Assembly: GCA_930367205.1 (NCBI GenBank)
Contig: OV884009.1
Coordinates: 79,071,189 to 79,135,188, forward strand
DNA: 64,000 nucleotides
Direction: 5' to 3'
Origin: Acanthosoma haemorrhoidale
Lineage: Eukaryota; Arthropoda; Insecta; Hemiptera; Acanthosomatidae
Below, one piece after another: positions 36,287-44,700 of the stretch (position 1 is its first letter; each line of letters starts with the position of its first letter). Under the pieces are notes generated by a model. That model was not told the DNA's origin. It ran no database searches and saw only the letters and a list, made by a program, of their open reading frames with translations. Made by a program: the position numbers and the translations under genes.

Positions 36287-36326
36287 TAGTCCTGAAGATG
36301 TACTTTAATAGGCGATAAGTCGACTA
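36287..36326 (+). ncRNA. Degenerate hammerhead-like motif (2)
   Basis: TAGTC and GACTA at the two ends are exact complements and would form helix I. Between them lie CTGAAGATG, AATAGG and CGATAAGTC, in the places of the CUGAUGA box, helix II and the GAAA box of a hammerhead. The GTC before the second helix I strand matches a normal cleavage triplet. The CUGAUGA and GAAA boxes are both changed. Confidence 0.35.
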
Positions 36327-37199
36327 TTATTATCTCATCTGCTGATCTGAGCTCAACACGATATCATAGTGGAGTTATTTTTGAAAAATTAACATAGTGT
36401 AAATTTATTTTTTTAAATATAAAGTAATTGATAACACTCGGTCATGATCTGTGCCGATAGCAATGTTATTCGAGCCCAATATCAAACCGAAAATTGTCAT
36501 GTCCATAGCTTGAACAGGGAACTCCTGAACAGATTAGAACACGCTGACAGATATACGTGTGAAAATATAGGTTCTGGCTTTTAGAAAAACCAATGAAACT
36601 CTAAGAAATAATATACCTCTCTCATCATTTCATAATTTTTAAATTTAGGTGGACTCGAGGTAAATTAACTGTTTCTTGATACAAAGAGGATTGATTCAGC
36701 TTCAAAAAAGGTTAATTATAAAGGAGGAACATTAATTTTAATGAGTACATAAAAATACACAATATAACGCTCCTTTCATGTTTATTCATTATTCATTGAA
36801 CGTCCGGGTATTCCCAGACTTAAAATATAGAAACTTTCTGTAAAATGAATTCTAATAGGAGACAAAACTGTATTTATCAAAACATAAATAAATTAAAATC
36901 AAATCTGGCTATTATTTCAAATCAATAGCTAAAGAAAATTTACTGATAACGAACAAAAGAAATCGGTGTTCCGTTCTCGTACAAATATCCAATTATTTCT
37001 GGCAACAATTATCGCCTGTGATTTAATGGAATGAATCTATTGCAGAATCCCAGATATCGTCAATTGTCTATCATCGCGCGAACTCGTTTTTTTCATTCCG
37101 TGACAATCTTAGTAAATATGGTTGGATTTGTTTCCTAGAAGATAGTAGAAACCCATAATTTCTGAAGATTTTTTTAAATTTTATTTTTGTTTTAATTTC
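36327..37199. other. Anonymous DNA
   Basis: I see no gene. The last bases before the provirus are the tail end of the interrupted LINE. Confidence 0.4.
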
Positions 37200-37218
37200 A
37201 AAACCTCTTTATTGATAT
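37200..37218 (-). mobile_element. Distal tail of LINE interrupted by the provirus
   Basis: Removing the provirus and one ATAT joins the sequence CTCTTTATTGATAT to AGATTACAATG at 44102. Read on the minus strand this gives the ATTGTAAT...CAATAAAG terminal block of the LINE families here. These bases are therefore the 3' tip of the LINE at 44098-44700. Confidence 0.6.
37215..37218. repeat. Target site duplication, left (ATAT)
   Basis: ATAT directly left of the LTR equals the ATAT directly right of the other LTR. Errantiviruses make 4-bp duplications and prefer alternating purine-pyrimidine sites such as this. Confidence 0.85.
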
Positions 37219-37436
37219 AGTTAAATATCTTCAAAGCACACAAGACTTTTTGAAAAGATTTATTTTGAATAACAAACATAAATGACATGGTAATATACAG
37301 ATCTAATCTAGCATAGTGACGGGCTAATGAGATACAATAGACTGACCTCCTTCTCTGATTCTCACGGGGTTTAAATAAGAGTCAGCAAAGGGGTGATTCA
37401 TAGTTCTTAGAATGTTAGCACGGGTGCACTATAACT
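37219..37436 (-). repeat. 3' LTR of the errantivirus
   Basis: 218 bp, identical to 43880-44097 except at 37252. The ends form the short inverted repeat AGTTA/TAACT. It carries the polyadenylation signal AATAAA (minus strand) used to end the genomic RNA. Confidence 0.95.
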
Positions 37437-37446
37437 CCCCGCAGCC
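37437..37446 (-). other. Polypurine-like stretch before the 3' LTR
   Basis: In element orientation GGCTGCGGGG directly precedes the LTR. It is the only purine-rich run at the right place for priming plus-strand DNA synthesis, although it contains two pyrimidines and is shorter than usual. Confidence 0.5.
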
Positions 37447-37491
37447 TTAAGTTTTGAACTCTGGTCAAAACAAACATTTAATTTTTACATT

Positions 37492-39063
37492 TTAAAAACT
37501 TGATTTATACAATTTACTTAAAATTACTTTATGATCATCAATAGTAATAGGTGTTGTTGAAACCTTTACATTATTTAAAGGTAAATTTGAATTTTGGATC
37601 TTTTTACAATTTCTTTTATAAATAAAAATGTTAATTAGTACAATGATTAGAATAATACATAATACAAAAGAATAATGATAAATATTAGCGTTGTCTACAA
37701 AGGACAATATTTCTAATTCTGGTATAGTATAATTATTTGTTTCTAACATAGTTGTATTTAATATTACATTTTCATAAAATGGTTGTAAAATAGTGTTAAA
37801 ATCATGAGTATAAATTTTATTAAATTCTGGAAAGCAATCCTCCTTACTAATATTAATTAATCCTACATTTGGTAAAAATACAGTGTTATTATGACAATCT
37901 GTTATTTTTTTAATATTTACAGTGATATATTGCTTAATATGATCTAAATATCTTATATTATTTTGATTACTTAATACTAGTTTACATTCTTTTAAATTTC
38001 CGTTATGTACAATAGATGAAACACATTTTGATTCTGTTTTATTAAGATTTATACAGTAATAATTGTCAATAAAAATACAACTTCCTTGATAGAGAGTGGC
38101 TCCTTTTTGTAAGTAAAGATCAGTTTTTAAATCAATTTCGTAAATTGTCTGGTTTATAATTCTTGGTACTGATATCACAAAATATCCTTTATAGGATTCA
38201 TCATGAATTGGTAATTTGATAAAAGTATGGATTATATTGTGATGAGTTGAACAAAAGATTTTACTATTTGTCCATAGAATTTCAGTATTATCTGAGATTA
38301 GTTTTATGTTACTTGGTAGATTTTTTATTACATCAATCATTAAATTGGTGTGAACAATGCCAAGCTTACAAAATTCTAAAGATAAAGTTAAATCTTTAAT
38401 TTTATTTAATAAATGCATGATGTGAATATATAAGTCATAAGCTTTTTCATTTTGTCCTAGCGATTCGAAATTTTGTCTATTAATTATGAAATTTTTATTA
38501 ATTGTTTTGATTTCATTCTGGTAATCCTCAATCAGACGTTTATTAATATTGACAGAATTTTCGATGTTATGTTCAATCTTATAATTATTTTGTTCTACAT
38601 TTGAAATTATTTTATCGTAGTATTCCTTGTCGTCATTATTCATATTACCTGTTATCCAACTAATAACATTACCTAGACCATTTATCAAGCCTCGTCTGTG
38701 ACGATTTTTAATATCTCTTTGTTGCATTAATTGAAATTGTTCAAAAACTTCGTTTGTTAAATCTTTTAGCAAATGATACATTTTATGTGATCTAAAGTTA
38801 GTAACATGATCTTCAATATTTATTATTTCTACTTCTAATAAACTTAAATTATAAAAATGATAAGTTTCATAATATTGATTAACTACTCTAATATTATTTA
38901 CAGAATAATGGAGAATTCCTGGAGAGTTAGTGAGATCTACTACTTTTATCGTCAGAATCTTCTGAAGATGAAGTATCAGAATTATTGACATGTAGTGAAT
39001 CTTCATCTGAAACAAAATGTTTCCTCTTTTTACGTTTGTTGGGTCTCCTAACGTTATCAACAT
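37492..39063 (-). CDS. env: Envelope fusion protein, baculovirus-F-like
   Basis: This is the membrane fusion glycoprotein of the provirus. The open frame has 523 codons. A basic furin-type site RHRR at residues 121-124 is followed by a glycine-rich hydrophobic segment (GLINGLGNVISWITG) that looks like a fusion peptide. A transmembrane helix lies at about 459-481, followed by a cytoplasmic tail of about 42 residues. Many Asn-x-Ser/Thr sites fit a glycoprotein. This layout matches the F protein/errantivirus Env family. The first ATG (39063) lies inside pol. A hydrophobic signal-like segment begins only after Met20 (39006) or Met25, so one of these is the more plausible start, probably reached by splicing as in known errantiviruses. 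I cannot identify the splice sites. No frame break is visible. Confidence 0.9.
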   Translation of the reverse strand: MLITLGDPTNVKRGNILFQMKIHYMSIILILHLQKILTIKVVDLTNSPGILHYSVNNIRVVNQYYETYHFYNLSLLEVEIINIEDHVTNFRSHKMYHLLKDLTNEVFEQFQLMQQRDIKNRHRRGLINGLGNVISWITGNMNNDDKEYYDKIISNVEQNNYKIEHNIENSVNINKRLIEDYQNEIKTINKNFIINRQNFESLGQNEKAYDLYIHIMHLLNKIKDLTLSLEFCKLGIVHTNLMIDVIKNLPSNIKLISDNTEILWTNSKIFCSTHHNIIHTFIKLPIHDESYKGYFVISVPRIINQTIYEIDLKTDLYLQKGATLYQGSCIFIDNYYCINLNKTESKCVSSIVHNGNLKECKLVLSNQNNIRYLDHIKQYITVNIKKITDCHNNTVFLPNVGLINISKEDCFPEFNKIYTHDFNTILQPFYENVILNTTMLETNNYTIPELEILSFVDNANIYHYSFVLCIILIIVLINIFIYKRNCKKIQNSNLPLNNVKVSTTPITIDDHKVILSKLYKSSF

Positions 39064-42000
39064 GTGTTGTTAATTGCCTAGCGCCTTGGATTAACACATT
39101 TACTTTTCTGAATTTGTCTCTACTTTTAATCTTCGATTGAGTATCTTTGATAAATTCTTGATTTATTAATTCAGGTGGATCTTCCCGATTTTTATTTAAT
39201 GTTTCTGTACGCTTTATCTTTTCTTCATTAATTTTTGTGTGAGCTAATTCATGCAAAAGTTGTAAATCTTTATGATACTTTTGTACGTATAGTTCTGTTA
39301 TACTAATATTTTTGTTGTTGTTATTTTCTTTTATAAATCCGAAAGTGATTTCATTGGGTGTTAATTTTAGATTGTTATTTAAGGTATTATTGTACGCAAT
39401 AATTGCAAGTTTTAATTTTTGTTCAAATGAATAAGATTTTCTCTCATGCGAGATAAGTCTTAGTAATTCGCTTAGTGTTAAATGAACTCTATTTAATAAT
39501 CCCAAAGAATTTGAGTGATTAGTGGATGTATAATGTAATAAAATATCATTGTGGTCACAAAATTGTTTAACTAAATTGTTTTTCATTTCTGTGCCTTGAT
39601 CTAATGAGATCTGTACTGGCGTAGGATAATGAGATAAATAATTTTGTAAACAATCACAAATATTGATTGCATTGTGTGTTGGAATAACTTGTGCGAACAA
39701 TCTTTTTGAGAAAGTATCAACAGCAGTAAATATTATTTTCCTTTCATACTTCAAAATGTCAATCATTAATTCTCGAAAAGGTTTTTCTGGTGTTGGGGTT
39801 TGTTGAAATTTAGTTTTGATAGGTTTTCTATCATACTTTGATTTTTTACAAATTTCACATTTATTAATGTATTCTGTAATTTTGTCTTTCATATTGGGGA
39901 AATAAACTTGTTTTTTTAATTTTTCAAAAGTTTCTAATATTCCACGATGTTTAGTTTTTCCTAAATGATAGTTTTCAATAGTTTCGCGTTGTTCATTTAC
40001 ATTTTCTACGTCATTGATAAAGTTAAAATAACGTTTTATTCTTACAGAAGGGAATTCGTTTTCTATTATATTTTGAATCTCTTTAAAGTATTCATCGTAA
40101 GTTTTTTCTAAAGTTTTTATGTTCGGTGAACAGAAAATTCCGTAAGTCTTGTCCGGTTCTACGATCTGGTAGAGTAGAGTTTGCAAGTCATCTTTCCTGT
40201 TAATGATGAGTTCGTATCTTCTCTTGTTTCCAAATGGCTTAGAGAACTTCATGTCTTCTTTGTTTCCTCTAATGATAATAATTTGATTTTTTTCTACATT
40301 TATACATTTATCTGGTTCACATATCCAAGTTTGTTCATTGCTGGATTCTTGTGAATGAATAGTTTCTAGATCTGATTGATTTTCTGCATTTTCCGCTGTA
40401 GATGGAATATTTATTAATTCCTCCATAATTGCTTCATATTCTGTTGTTTTTTCAGCAGCTTCTTCTTGATTTTGTAATATGTCATCAATAAATACATCAA
40501 TATCAATATCTACATCATCAATATCCATATCCTCTGGTTCCGTGTGGTTTACTTCATTTATATTTCTTGATAAAGCATCTGCTACATAATTTGTTTTACC
40601 ATTAACATGTTTTATGTCAAATTCGAACTCCTGCAACTTCCAAATCCATTTCATGATTCGGGTGTTACCGTTCTTCATAGAAAATATCCAAGTTAGTGGT
40701 TTATGATCGGTTTGAAGTAAAAATTTAGTTCCGTATAAGTAAGGCTTAAAGTGTTGAGTCGCCCATACAACTGCTAATAATTCTTTTTCGATAGTGCTAT
40801 AATTATTTTCCGCATTTTGTAGTACTCGTGAAGCGAATGCTACAGGATGTTCAATATCATCATCGTCTTTTTGGGACAATACTGCTCCAATTGCTTTATT
40901 ACTAGCATCTGTAGTTAATATGAATGATTTATTCCAATCGGGGTATTTTAAAATTGGTGCATTTGCCATTAAATCTATTAATGTCTTACAAGCCCTTTTT
41001 ATCTCTTCGGTTTTATAAATTTTTGTTTTAATCGAATCTGAAATAGGTTTAGTTATTTTTGCATATCCTTTAATGAATTTCCTATAGTATCCTGTCATAC
41101 CTAAGAACTGTCTTGTCGACTTTTCGTCATGAGGTACTGGAAAGTTTACTATAGTTTCTATCTTTTTCGGATCTGTTTTTAAACCTTCTTCAGTTACAAT
41201 ATAGCCGAGAAATTTTAATTCTTTTTTGAAAAATTCAGTTTTATCTAATTGAATTGATAACTGATGTTCTTTTAATGCTTTGAAAACTTTTTCCAAATCT
41301 CTTAAATGTTCGTTTTCATTTTTTGAATAAATAATAATATCGTCAACGTAAACCATTGCATTAGGAATATTTGATATCATCATTGTCATTGCTCTCTGAA
41401 AAGTCGGCGGTCCATTACTTATTCCGAATGGCATTCGAACAAATTCGTAATGACCATTTTCAGTAGAGAATGCTGTTTTTGGAATAGATTCTTCATCCAT
41501 TTCTATTTGATGAAATCCCGATGTTAAATCAATAGTCGAAAATATTTTTGCACCTCTTAATCGATTCAGCAAATCTTCGATATTGGGTAACGGGAATTTA
41601 TCTTTTATGGTAGCCTGATTTAATTTTCTATAATCGATTACCATGCGAACTTTTTTTATACCCGATGCGTCCATTTTTTTTGGAACAATCCACAAAGGGG
41701 AATTATACGGCGACTTACTTGGTCTAATTATTCCGTTTTTTAATAATTTTCCAACTTCTTCGTTAATTTGTTCTTTAAATTGTTCCGGATATCTATAATT
41801 TCGTGTATAAATCGGATTTTCATTCGTAGTTATTATTCTATGTTTTAATAATTTAGTCGGTTTTAATTTTTCATTTTCTGTTTTTAATATTTCACCGTTT
41901 TCACTTAATATTTTTGTGAGTTTTTCCGTTATCTCCGAATTTATGTGTTCGTGTCTTATAACATTTTTAATTTCATTAGTATCTTCGATATGAAACATTT

Positions 42001-42427
42001 CGTCTCTTTCAAGTTTGTATTTTATTCCCATTATTTTTATTTCCATGTCTTCTAAATTTATATTAGTTTTTAACATTTTCATTGTTTCGTACCCAAGTAA
42101 AATATCAAACCGTGAACTAATAGGATAAACTAAGAACTTTACTTCTTGATTAATTCCTATCAGATTTTGCAGGTTGAGGTTTACACTTTGTGTTCCTTCT
42201 GCTCGTCCTGTAGGGGTTTTTATCGCGAAGTTTTCTATGTTTATTTTAGCATCTTTCGGAATTGCTTGGGGACAAATATAATTTTTTGTTGCTCCTGTGT
42301 CAATTAACCATTTATTATTTTCTTTATCCAAGAGCTGTGGTAAATTATTTAAAAAATTAACTTCGTCACTTATTTTAATTACATTCGATCCGGTGGTTCT
42401 CCTTTGTTCGGACCTTGGTCTAAAAAA
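38927..42427 (-). CDS. pol: Pol polyprotein: protease, reverse transcriptase, RNase H, integrase
   Basis: The frame is open from the slip site at 42421-42427 to 38927 (about 1,166 codons). There is no ATG start, and residues are numbered here from the TTG at 42331. The aspartic protease has DTGA at 11-14. The reverse transcriptase has YVDD at 328-331. RNase H spans about 470-590 (TTDAS, TDHKPLTW, ADALSR). Integrase spans about 785-960 and has a zinc-binding HHCC region (H-x5-H, then CEIC). Catalytic-core Asp residues are at about 858 and 911, but Asn947 sits exactly where the D-D-35-E Glu should be. Asn cannot supply the metal-binding carboxylate, so integration should fail. The tail is acidic and Ser-rich. 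Expression is by -1 frameshift from gag. The 3' end overlaps env. Confidence 0.93.
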   Translation of the reverse strand, partial: FFRPRSEQRRTTGSNVIKISDEVNFLNNLPQLLDKENNKWLIDTGATKNYICPQAIPKDAKINIENFAIKTPTGRAEGTQSVNLNLQNLIGINQEVKFLVYPISSRFDILLGYETMKMLKTNINLEDMEIKIMGIKYKLERDEMFHIEDTNEIKNVIRHEHINSEITEKLTKILSENGEILKTENEKLKPTKLLKHRIITTNENPIYTRNYRYPEQFKEQINEEVGKLLKNGIIRPSKSPYNSPLWIVPKKMDASGIKKVRMVIDYRKLNQATIKDKFPLPNIEDLLNRLRGAKIFSTIDLTSGFHQIEMDEESIPKTAFSTENGHYEFVRMPFGISNGPPTFQRAMTMMISNIPNAMVYVDDIIIYSKNENEHLRDLEKVFKALKEHQLSIQLDKTEFFKKELKFLGYIVTEEGLKTDPKKIETIVNFPVPHDEKSTRQFLGMTGYYRKFIKGYAKITKPISDSIKTKIYKTEEIKRACKTLIDLMANAPILKYPDWNKSFILTTDASNKAIGAVLSQKDDDDIEHPVAFASRVLQNAENNYSTIEKELLAVVWATQHFKPYLYGTKFLLQTDHKPLTWIFSMKNGNTRIMKWIWKLQEFEFDIKHVNGKTNYVADALSRNINEVNHTEPEDMDIDDVDIDIDVFIDDILQNQEEAAEKTTEYEAIMEELINIPSTAENAENQSDLETIHSQESSNEQTWICEPDKCINVEKNQIIIIRGNKEDMKFSKPFGNKRRYELIINRKDDLQTLLYQIVEPDKTYGIFCSPNIKTLEKTYDEYFKEIQNIIENEFPSVRIKRYFNFINDVENVNEQRETIENYHLGKTKHRGILETFEKLKKQVYFPNMKDKITEYINKCEICKKSKYDRKPIKTKFQQTPTPEKPFRELMIDILKYERKIIFTAVDTFSKRLFAQVIPTHNAINICDCLQNYLSHYPTPVQISLDQGTEMKNNLVKQFCDHNDILLHYTSTNHSNSLGLLNRVHLTLSELLRLISHERKSYSFEQKLKLAIIAYNNTLNNNLKLTPNEITFGFIKENNNNKNISITELYVQKYHKDLQLLHELAHTKINEEKIKRTETLNKNREDPPELINQEFIKDTQSKIKSRDKFRKVNVLIQGARQLTTHVDNVRRPNKRKKRKHFVSDEDSLHVNNSDTSSSEDSDDKSSRSH
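39491..39493 (-). other. Integrase catalytic Glu position, coded as Asn (AAT)
   Basis: With 35 residues between it and the second catalytic Asp, this codon is the third member of the D-D-35-E triad. It reads AAT on the minus strand. Going from a GAA or GAG codon to AAT needs two or three base changes, so a single sequencing error is an unlikely explanation. Confidence 0.8.
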
Positions 42428-43563
42428 TTATCTTTATTAGTTTCAAGTTGTTTTACTCTTTCAGTTAATATTCTAATTTGTTCATCTCTCTCATCCTCGG
42501 CGTAATGTACGCGATTAGAAACAGTTCTCATCGAAACCGTATTTGAATCATTTTGTTGTGGTGGATCTACTTTTTGTTGATTATTTCTCCAATTTCCGGA
42601 TGGAGGTTTATTAAAGAATCTATGTTGAGATTTTGGATCCCATGATTGATTATGAATAGGTTTTTGATAATTTTGTTGATTATTTGGGTAATTGTGATAA
42701 TTTGGTTGTGCATTTTGATAACTTTTATAATTTTGGTTTTGTTGATGTTGATAATCTTGTTTTTGTTCATGAGGTTGTTTTTGAAATTGTTTTTCATATT
42801 TATGTTTGTACTTTGGATCGAAATTTTTGCCTTTATAATTCGATTGGTGTGGTTGGTGGTGTTTGTCTTTTCGACTACCCGGACCGTACACCCGATGCAC
42901 AATGTGCGCAGCGTTATTTCTTAAGATTTCGTCAATATCTTCGATTGTCTCGAATTTAATATGATAAATAAAATCAGTAAGCGAGGGATGTAAATTATGA
43001 ACGGTGTGATGTGATATCTGTTTGTCGTATCTTTCCATTTCCGACTGTTTATTCACTATTTCCGAGTCGGCATACACGCGAGCATATAAATCGCATCTTT
43101 TCTTACCTAATCTTTCTAAGTAATCATGTGGGTTTTCGTTATGGTACGATTTAGTATTGAGTATTTCTGATATTAATTGCTCTCTCGTTCGCGTATCTTG
43201 ATATTTACGTTTAAGGAATGTTAAAATTTCTGTCACACTAGTGAATTCCTTATCATAGGTTGCAATTTTTGCTTTTCCTTTTAGCTTAGTTAATAAAGTT
43301 AATACTAATTTTGAATGGTTTATATCTTTATATTGGTTATTATCTTTACAATATAAGTCATACACAAATTTTGTATTTCTAATAAAATCTACTAATTGTA
43401 AAGGATCACCATCATATTCCGGAATTAATTTAAAATCATGATCTTTTATTTCCATAGCCATCTCTGAATTTGTATTTTCTAATAGTAATTGATCAATATT
43501 ATCTAGATTAAAAGTTGTATATACTTGTCTTAATTGGTTTAATCTATCCTGTAAATTTGACAT
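42379..43563 (-). CDS. gag: Gag structural protein
   Basis: This 394-codon frame encodes the capsid/nucleocapsid precursor that packages the genomic RNA. The N-terminal two thirds is mixed helical with a capsid-like region (for example LVDFIRNTKFVYDLYC and YLERLGKKRCDLYARVY). The part from about residue 230 to 340 is very rich in Gln, Asn, His, Lys and Tyr, low complexity, and presumably binds RNA. There is no CCHC zinc knuckle, which is usual in errantiviruses. The ATG at 43563 is the first Met after an in-frame stop. The last 49 bases overlap pol, starting at the slip site. Confidence 0.9.
   Translation of the reverse strand: MSNLQDRLNQLRQVYTTFNLDNIDQLLLENTNSEMAMEIKDHDFKLIPEYDGDPLQLVDFIRNTKFVYDLYCKDNNQYKDINHSKLVLTLLTKLKGKAKIATYDKEFTSVTEILTFLKRKYQDTRTREQLISEILNTKSYHNENPHDYLERLGKKRCDLYARVYADSEIVNKQSEMERYDKQISHHTVHNLHPSLTDFIYHIKFETIEDIDEILRNNAAHIVHRVYGPGSRKDKHHQPHQSNYKGKNFDPKYKHKYEKQFQKQPHEQKQDYQHQQNQNYKSYQNAQPNYHNYPNNQQNYQKPIHNQSWDPKSQHRFFNKPPSGNWRNNQQKVDPPQQNDSNTVSMRTVSNRVHYAEDERDEQIRILTERVKQLETNKDNFLDQGPNKGEPPDRM
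42421..42427 (-). promoter_or_regulatory. -1 ribosomal frameshift site (T TTT TTA)
   Basis: In the gag frame the codons read ..T TTT TTA, a canonical X XXY YYZ heptamer for -1 slippage. The pol frame has a TAA immediately before it and is open from this point on, so the overlap begins exactly at the slip site. This is how Pol is expected to be made as a Gag-Pol fusion. I did not identify the downstream stimulatory structure. Confidence 0.85.
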
Positions 43564-43578
43564 ACAATAAACTTATAA

Positions 43579-43767
43579 TTACTTATAATTACCATCAAGT
43601 ATGTTGTCTTCAGTGGAAAAATCTTCTTCCTTGGTGCTGCGAAGTCTCAACAAATAGTTTTGAAACTCGGGTGATAAGATTTGAAAATCTTCAGAAAGTT
43701 GAAAGATACCTCTGTAGTCGTGGAGAATGCTTGCTATACTTGTATACGCAGTGGCAATCTTCCTCAA
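43579..43767 (-). CDS. Small upstream frame in the gag leader (62 codons)
   Basis: A 62-codon ATG-started frame lies in the leader between the primer site and gag. It is in the same reading frame as gag, ends at a TAA 13 bases before the gag ATG, and has ordinary protein-like composition. It could be an upstream ORF that tunes gag translation, a vestige of a longer Gag N-terminus or chance. I recognise no family. Its position is notable because ribosomes scanning from the LTR would meet it first. Confidence 0.35.
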   Translation of the reverse strand: MRKIATAYTSIASILHDYRGIFQLSEDFQILSPEFQNYLLRLRSTKEEDFSTEDNILDGNYK

Positions 43768-43861
43768 GACGGAGAGAAGTAGTTATGCTGCTTGATTTCG
43801 GTATTACACACGATTCTAAGCTCCGCAAAGTTACTTTAAATACCTTCAAAATTCCTCCCAA

Positions 43862-43880
43862 GTCCCACGTTCGGGCGCCA
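43862..43880 (-). other. Primer binding site (lysine tRNA type)
   Basis: In element orientation TGGCGCCCGAACGTGGGAC begins at the last base of the 5' LTR. The first 12 bases are those complementary to the 3' end of animal tRNA-Lys(UUU); the rest fits a lysine-like T arm. It marks the start of minus-strand DNA synthesis. Confidence 0.8.
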
Positions 43881-44097
43881 GTTAAATATCTTCAAAGCAC
43901 ACAAGACTTTTTAAAAAGATTTATTTTGAATAACAAACATAAATGACATGGTAATATACAGATCTAATCTAGCATAGTGACGGGCTAATGAGATACAATA
44001 GACTGACCTCCTTCTCTGATTCTCACGGGGTTTAAATAAGAGTCAGCAAAGGGGTGATTCATAGTTCTTAGAATGTTAGCACGGGTGCACTATAACT
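43880..44097 (-). repeat. 5' LTR with promoter signals
   Basis: 218 bp. On the minus strand an initiator TCAGTC (A at 44004) lies 32 bases after a TATA-like TTTAAA (44031-44036), giving a plausible transcription start. AATAAA at 43920-43925 follows about 80 bases later, so the R region would be about 100 bases and U5 short. Known gypsy elements also use an initiator-driven promoter. Confidence 0.9.
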
Positions 44098-44101
44098 ATA
44101 T
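44098..44101. repeat. Target site duplication, right (ATAT)
   Basis: This is the second copy of the ATAT found at 37215-37218. Confidence 0.85.
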
Positions 44102-44700
44102 AGATTACAATGAACAAAAAAAAATTGATTTACAATTTTCTCCTCTTTCTGCGATGCGTTGATGCATTCGAAGGAGGGCATAATTATAATACAATTTCAG
44201 ATTGAAGTTAAAAAGTCAACACTAGGTGATGAGGCTCACCTTCAGCTTACAACCGGGAAACTAAAAAACTAAAACCTATACCTAGAACCTAAGACTAAAG
44301 CGTTCCAGCCGCGACAGCGTCCTGCCATCGATGGGGGAACGGAGCGGGGGTTATAGTGTTAAACACCGGGTCGGGGGCAGCTCAAATATCTCATGAAGCT
44401 CACTGTTGCTCCGCTGCTCGAATGAAGTACCTCTCTCTGACAACTTTCATCAGTATACCGTTTTGGAATTGTTGGAGTTTCTTAGCTGTCGTATACGTCA
44501 GATAACGAAAAAGCGGTGCACCATACAGCAGAGTAGGCCTGAGTATGCTCTTGTAGATCAACAGCTTGACACGCAGTGATAGAACTTTCTGAAGATCAAT
44601 AAACTGAGTAGATAACGTATTAGGAGCCAAAATCAATTGCGAGCGGCTGATAAGGTTTTTCATCATAAATCATAAAAATTGAAAGTTATCTGTTCTTCGA
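44098..44700 (-). mobile_element. Jockey/R1-like LINE 3' end, host of the provirus
   Basis: The minus-strand frame 44400-44666 (88 codons) includes KLLIYKSILRPTLLYGAPLF and then KKLQQFQNGILMKVV, the RT C-terminal block of Jockey-group LINEs. After a stop, the sequence still reads like a decayed C-terminus (PDPVFNTITPAPFP). The 3' UTR continues to 44102 and, across the provirus, to about 37200. It is a 5'-truncated dead copy of a family different from the 6.4-9.6 kb LINE. Confidence 0.75.

Larger units (their letters stand above)
37219..44097 (-). mobile_element. Complete errantivirus (gypsy-type endogenous retrovirus)
   Basis: The element is bounded by two 218-bp LTRs that begin AGTTA and end TAACT and differ at one position (37252 G, 43913 A). 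It is flanked by the 4-bp target duplication ATAT (37215-37218 and 44098-44101). Inside, in minus orientation, are a primer site, gag, pol in the -1 frame, env and a purine-rich stretch. The layout and the F-type env place it in the insect errantivirus group. All frames are open, and the LTR match indicates a recent insertion. One active-site residue of integrase is changed (see pol). Confidence 0.95.

Noticed and set aside
42567..43946. Frames opposite or out of frame within gag and its leader
   Set aside because: They are shadows of the biased Gln/Asn-rich gag codons and the LTR. The real frame is gag.
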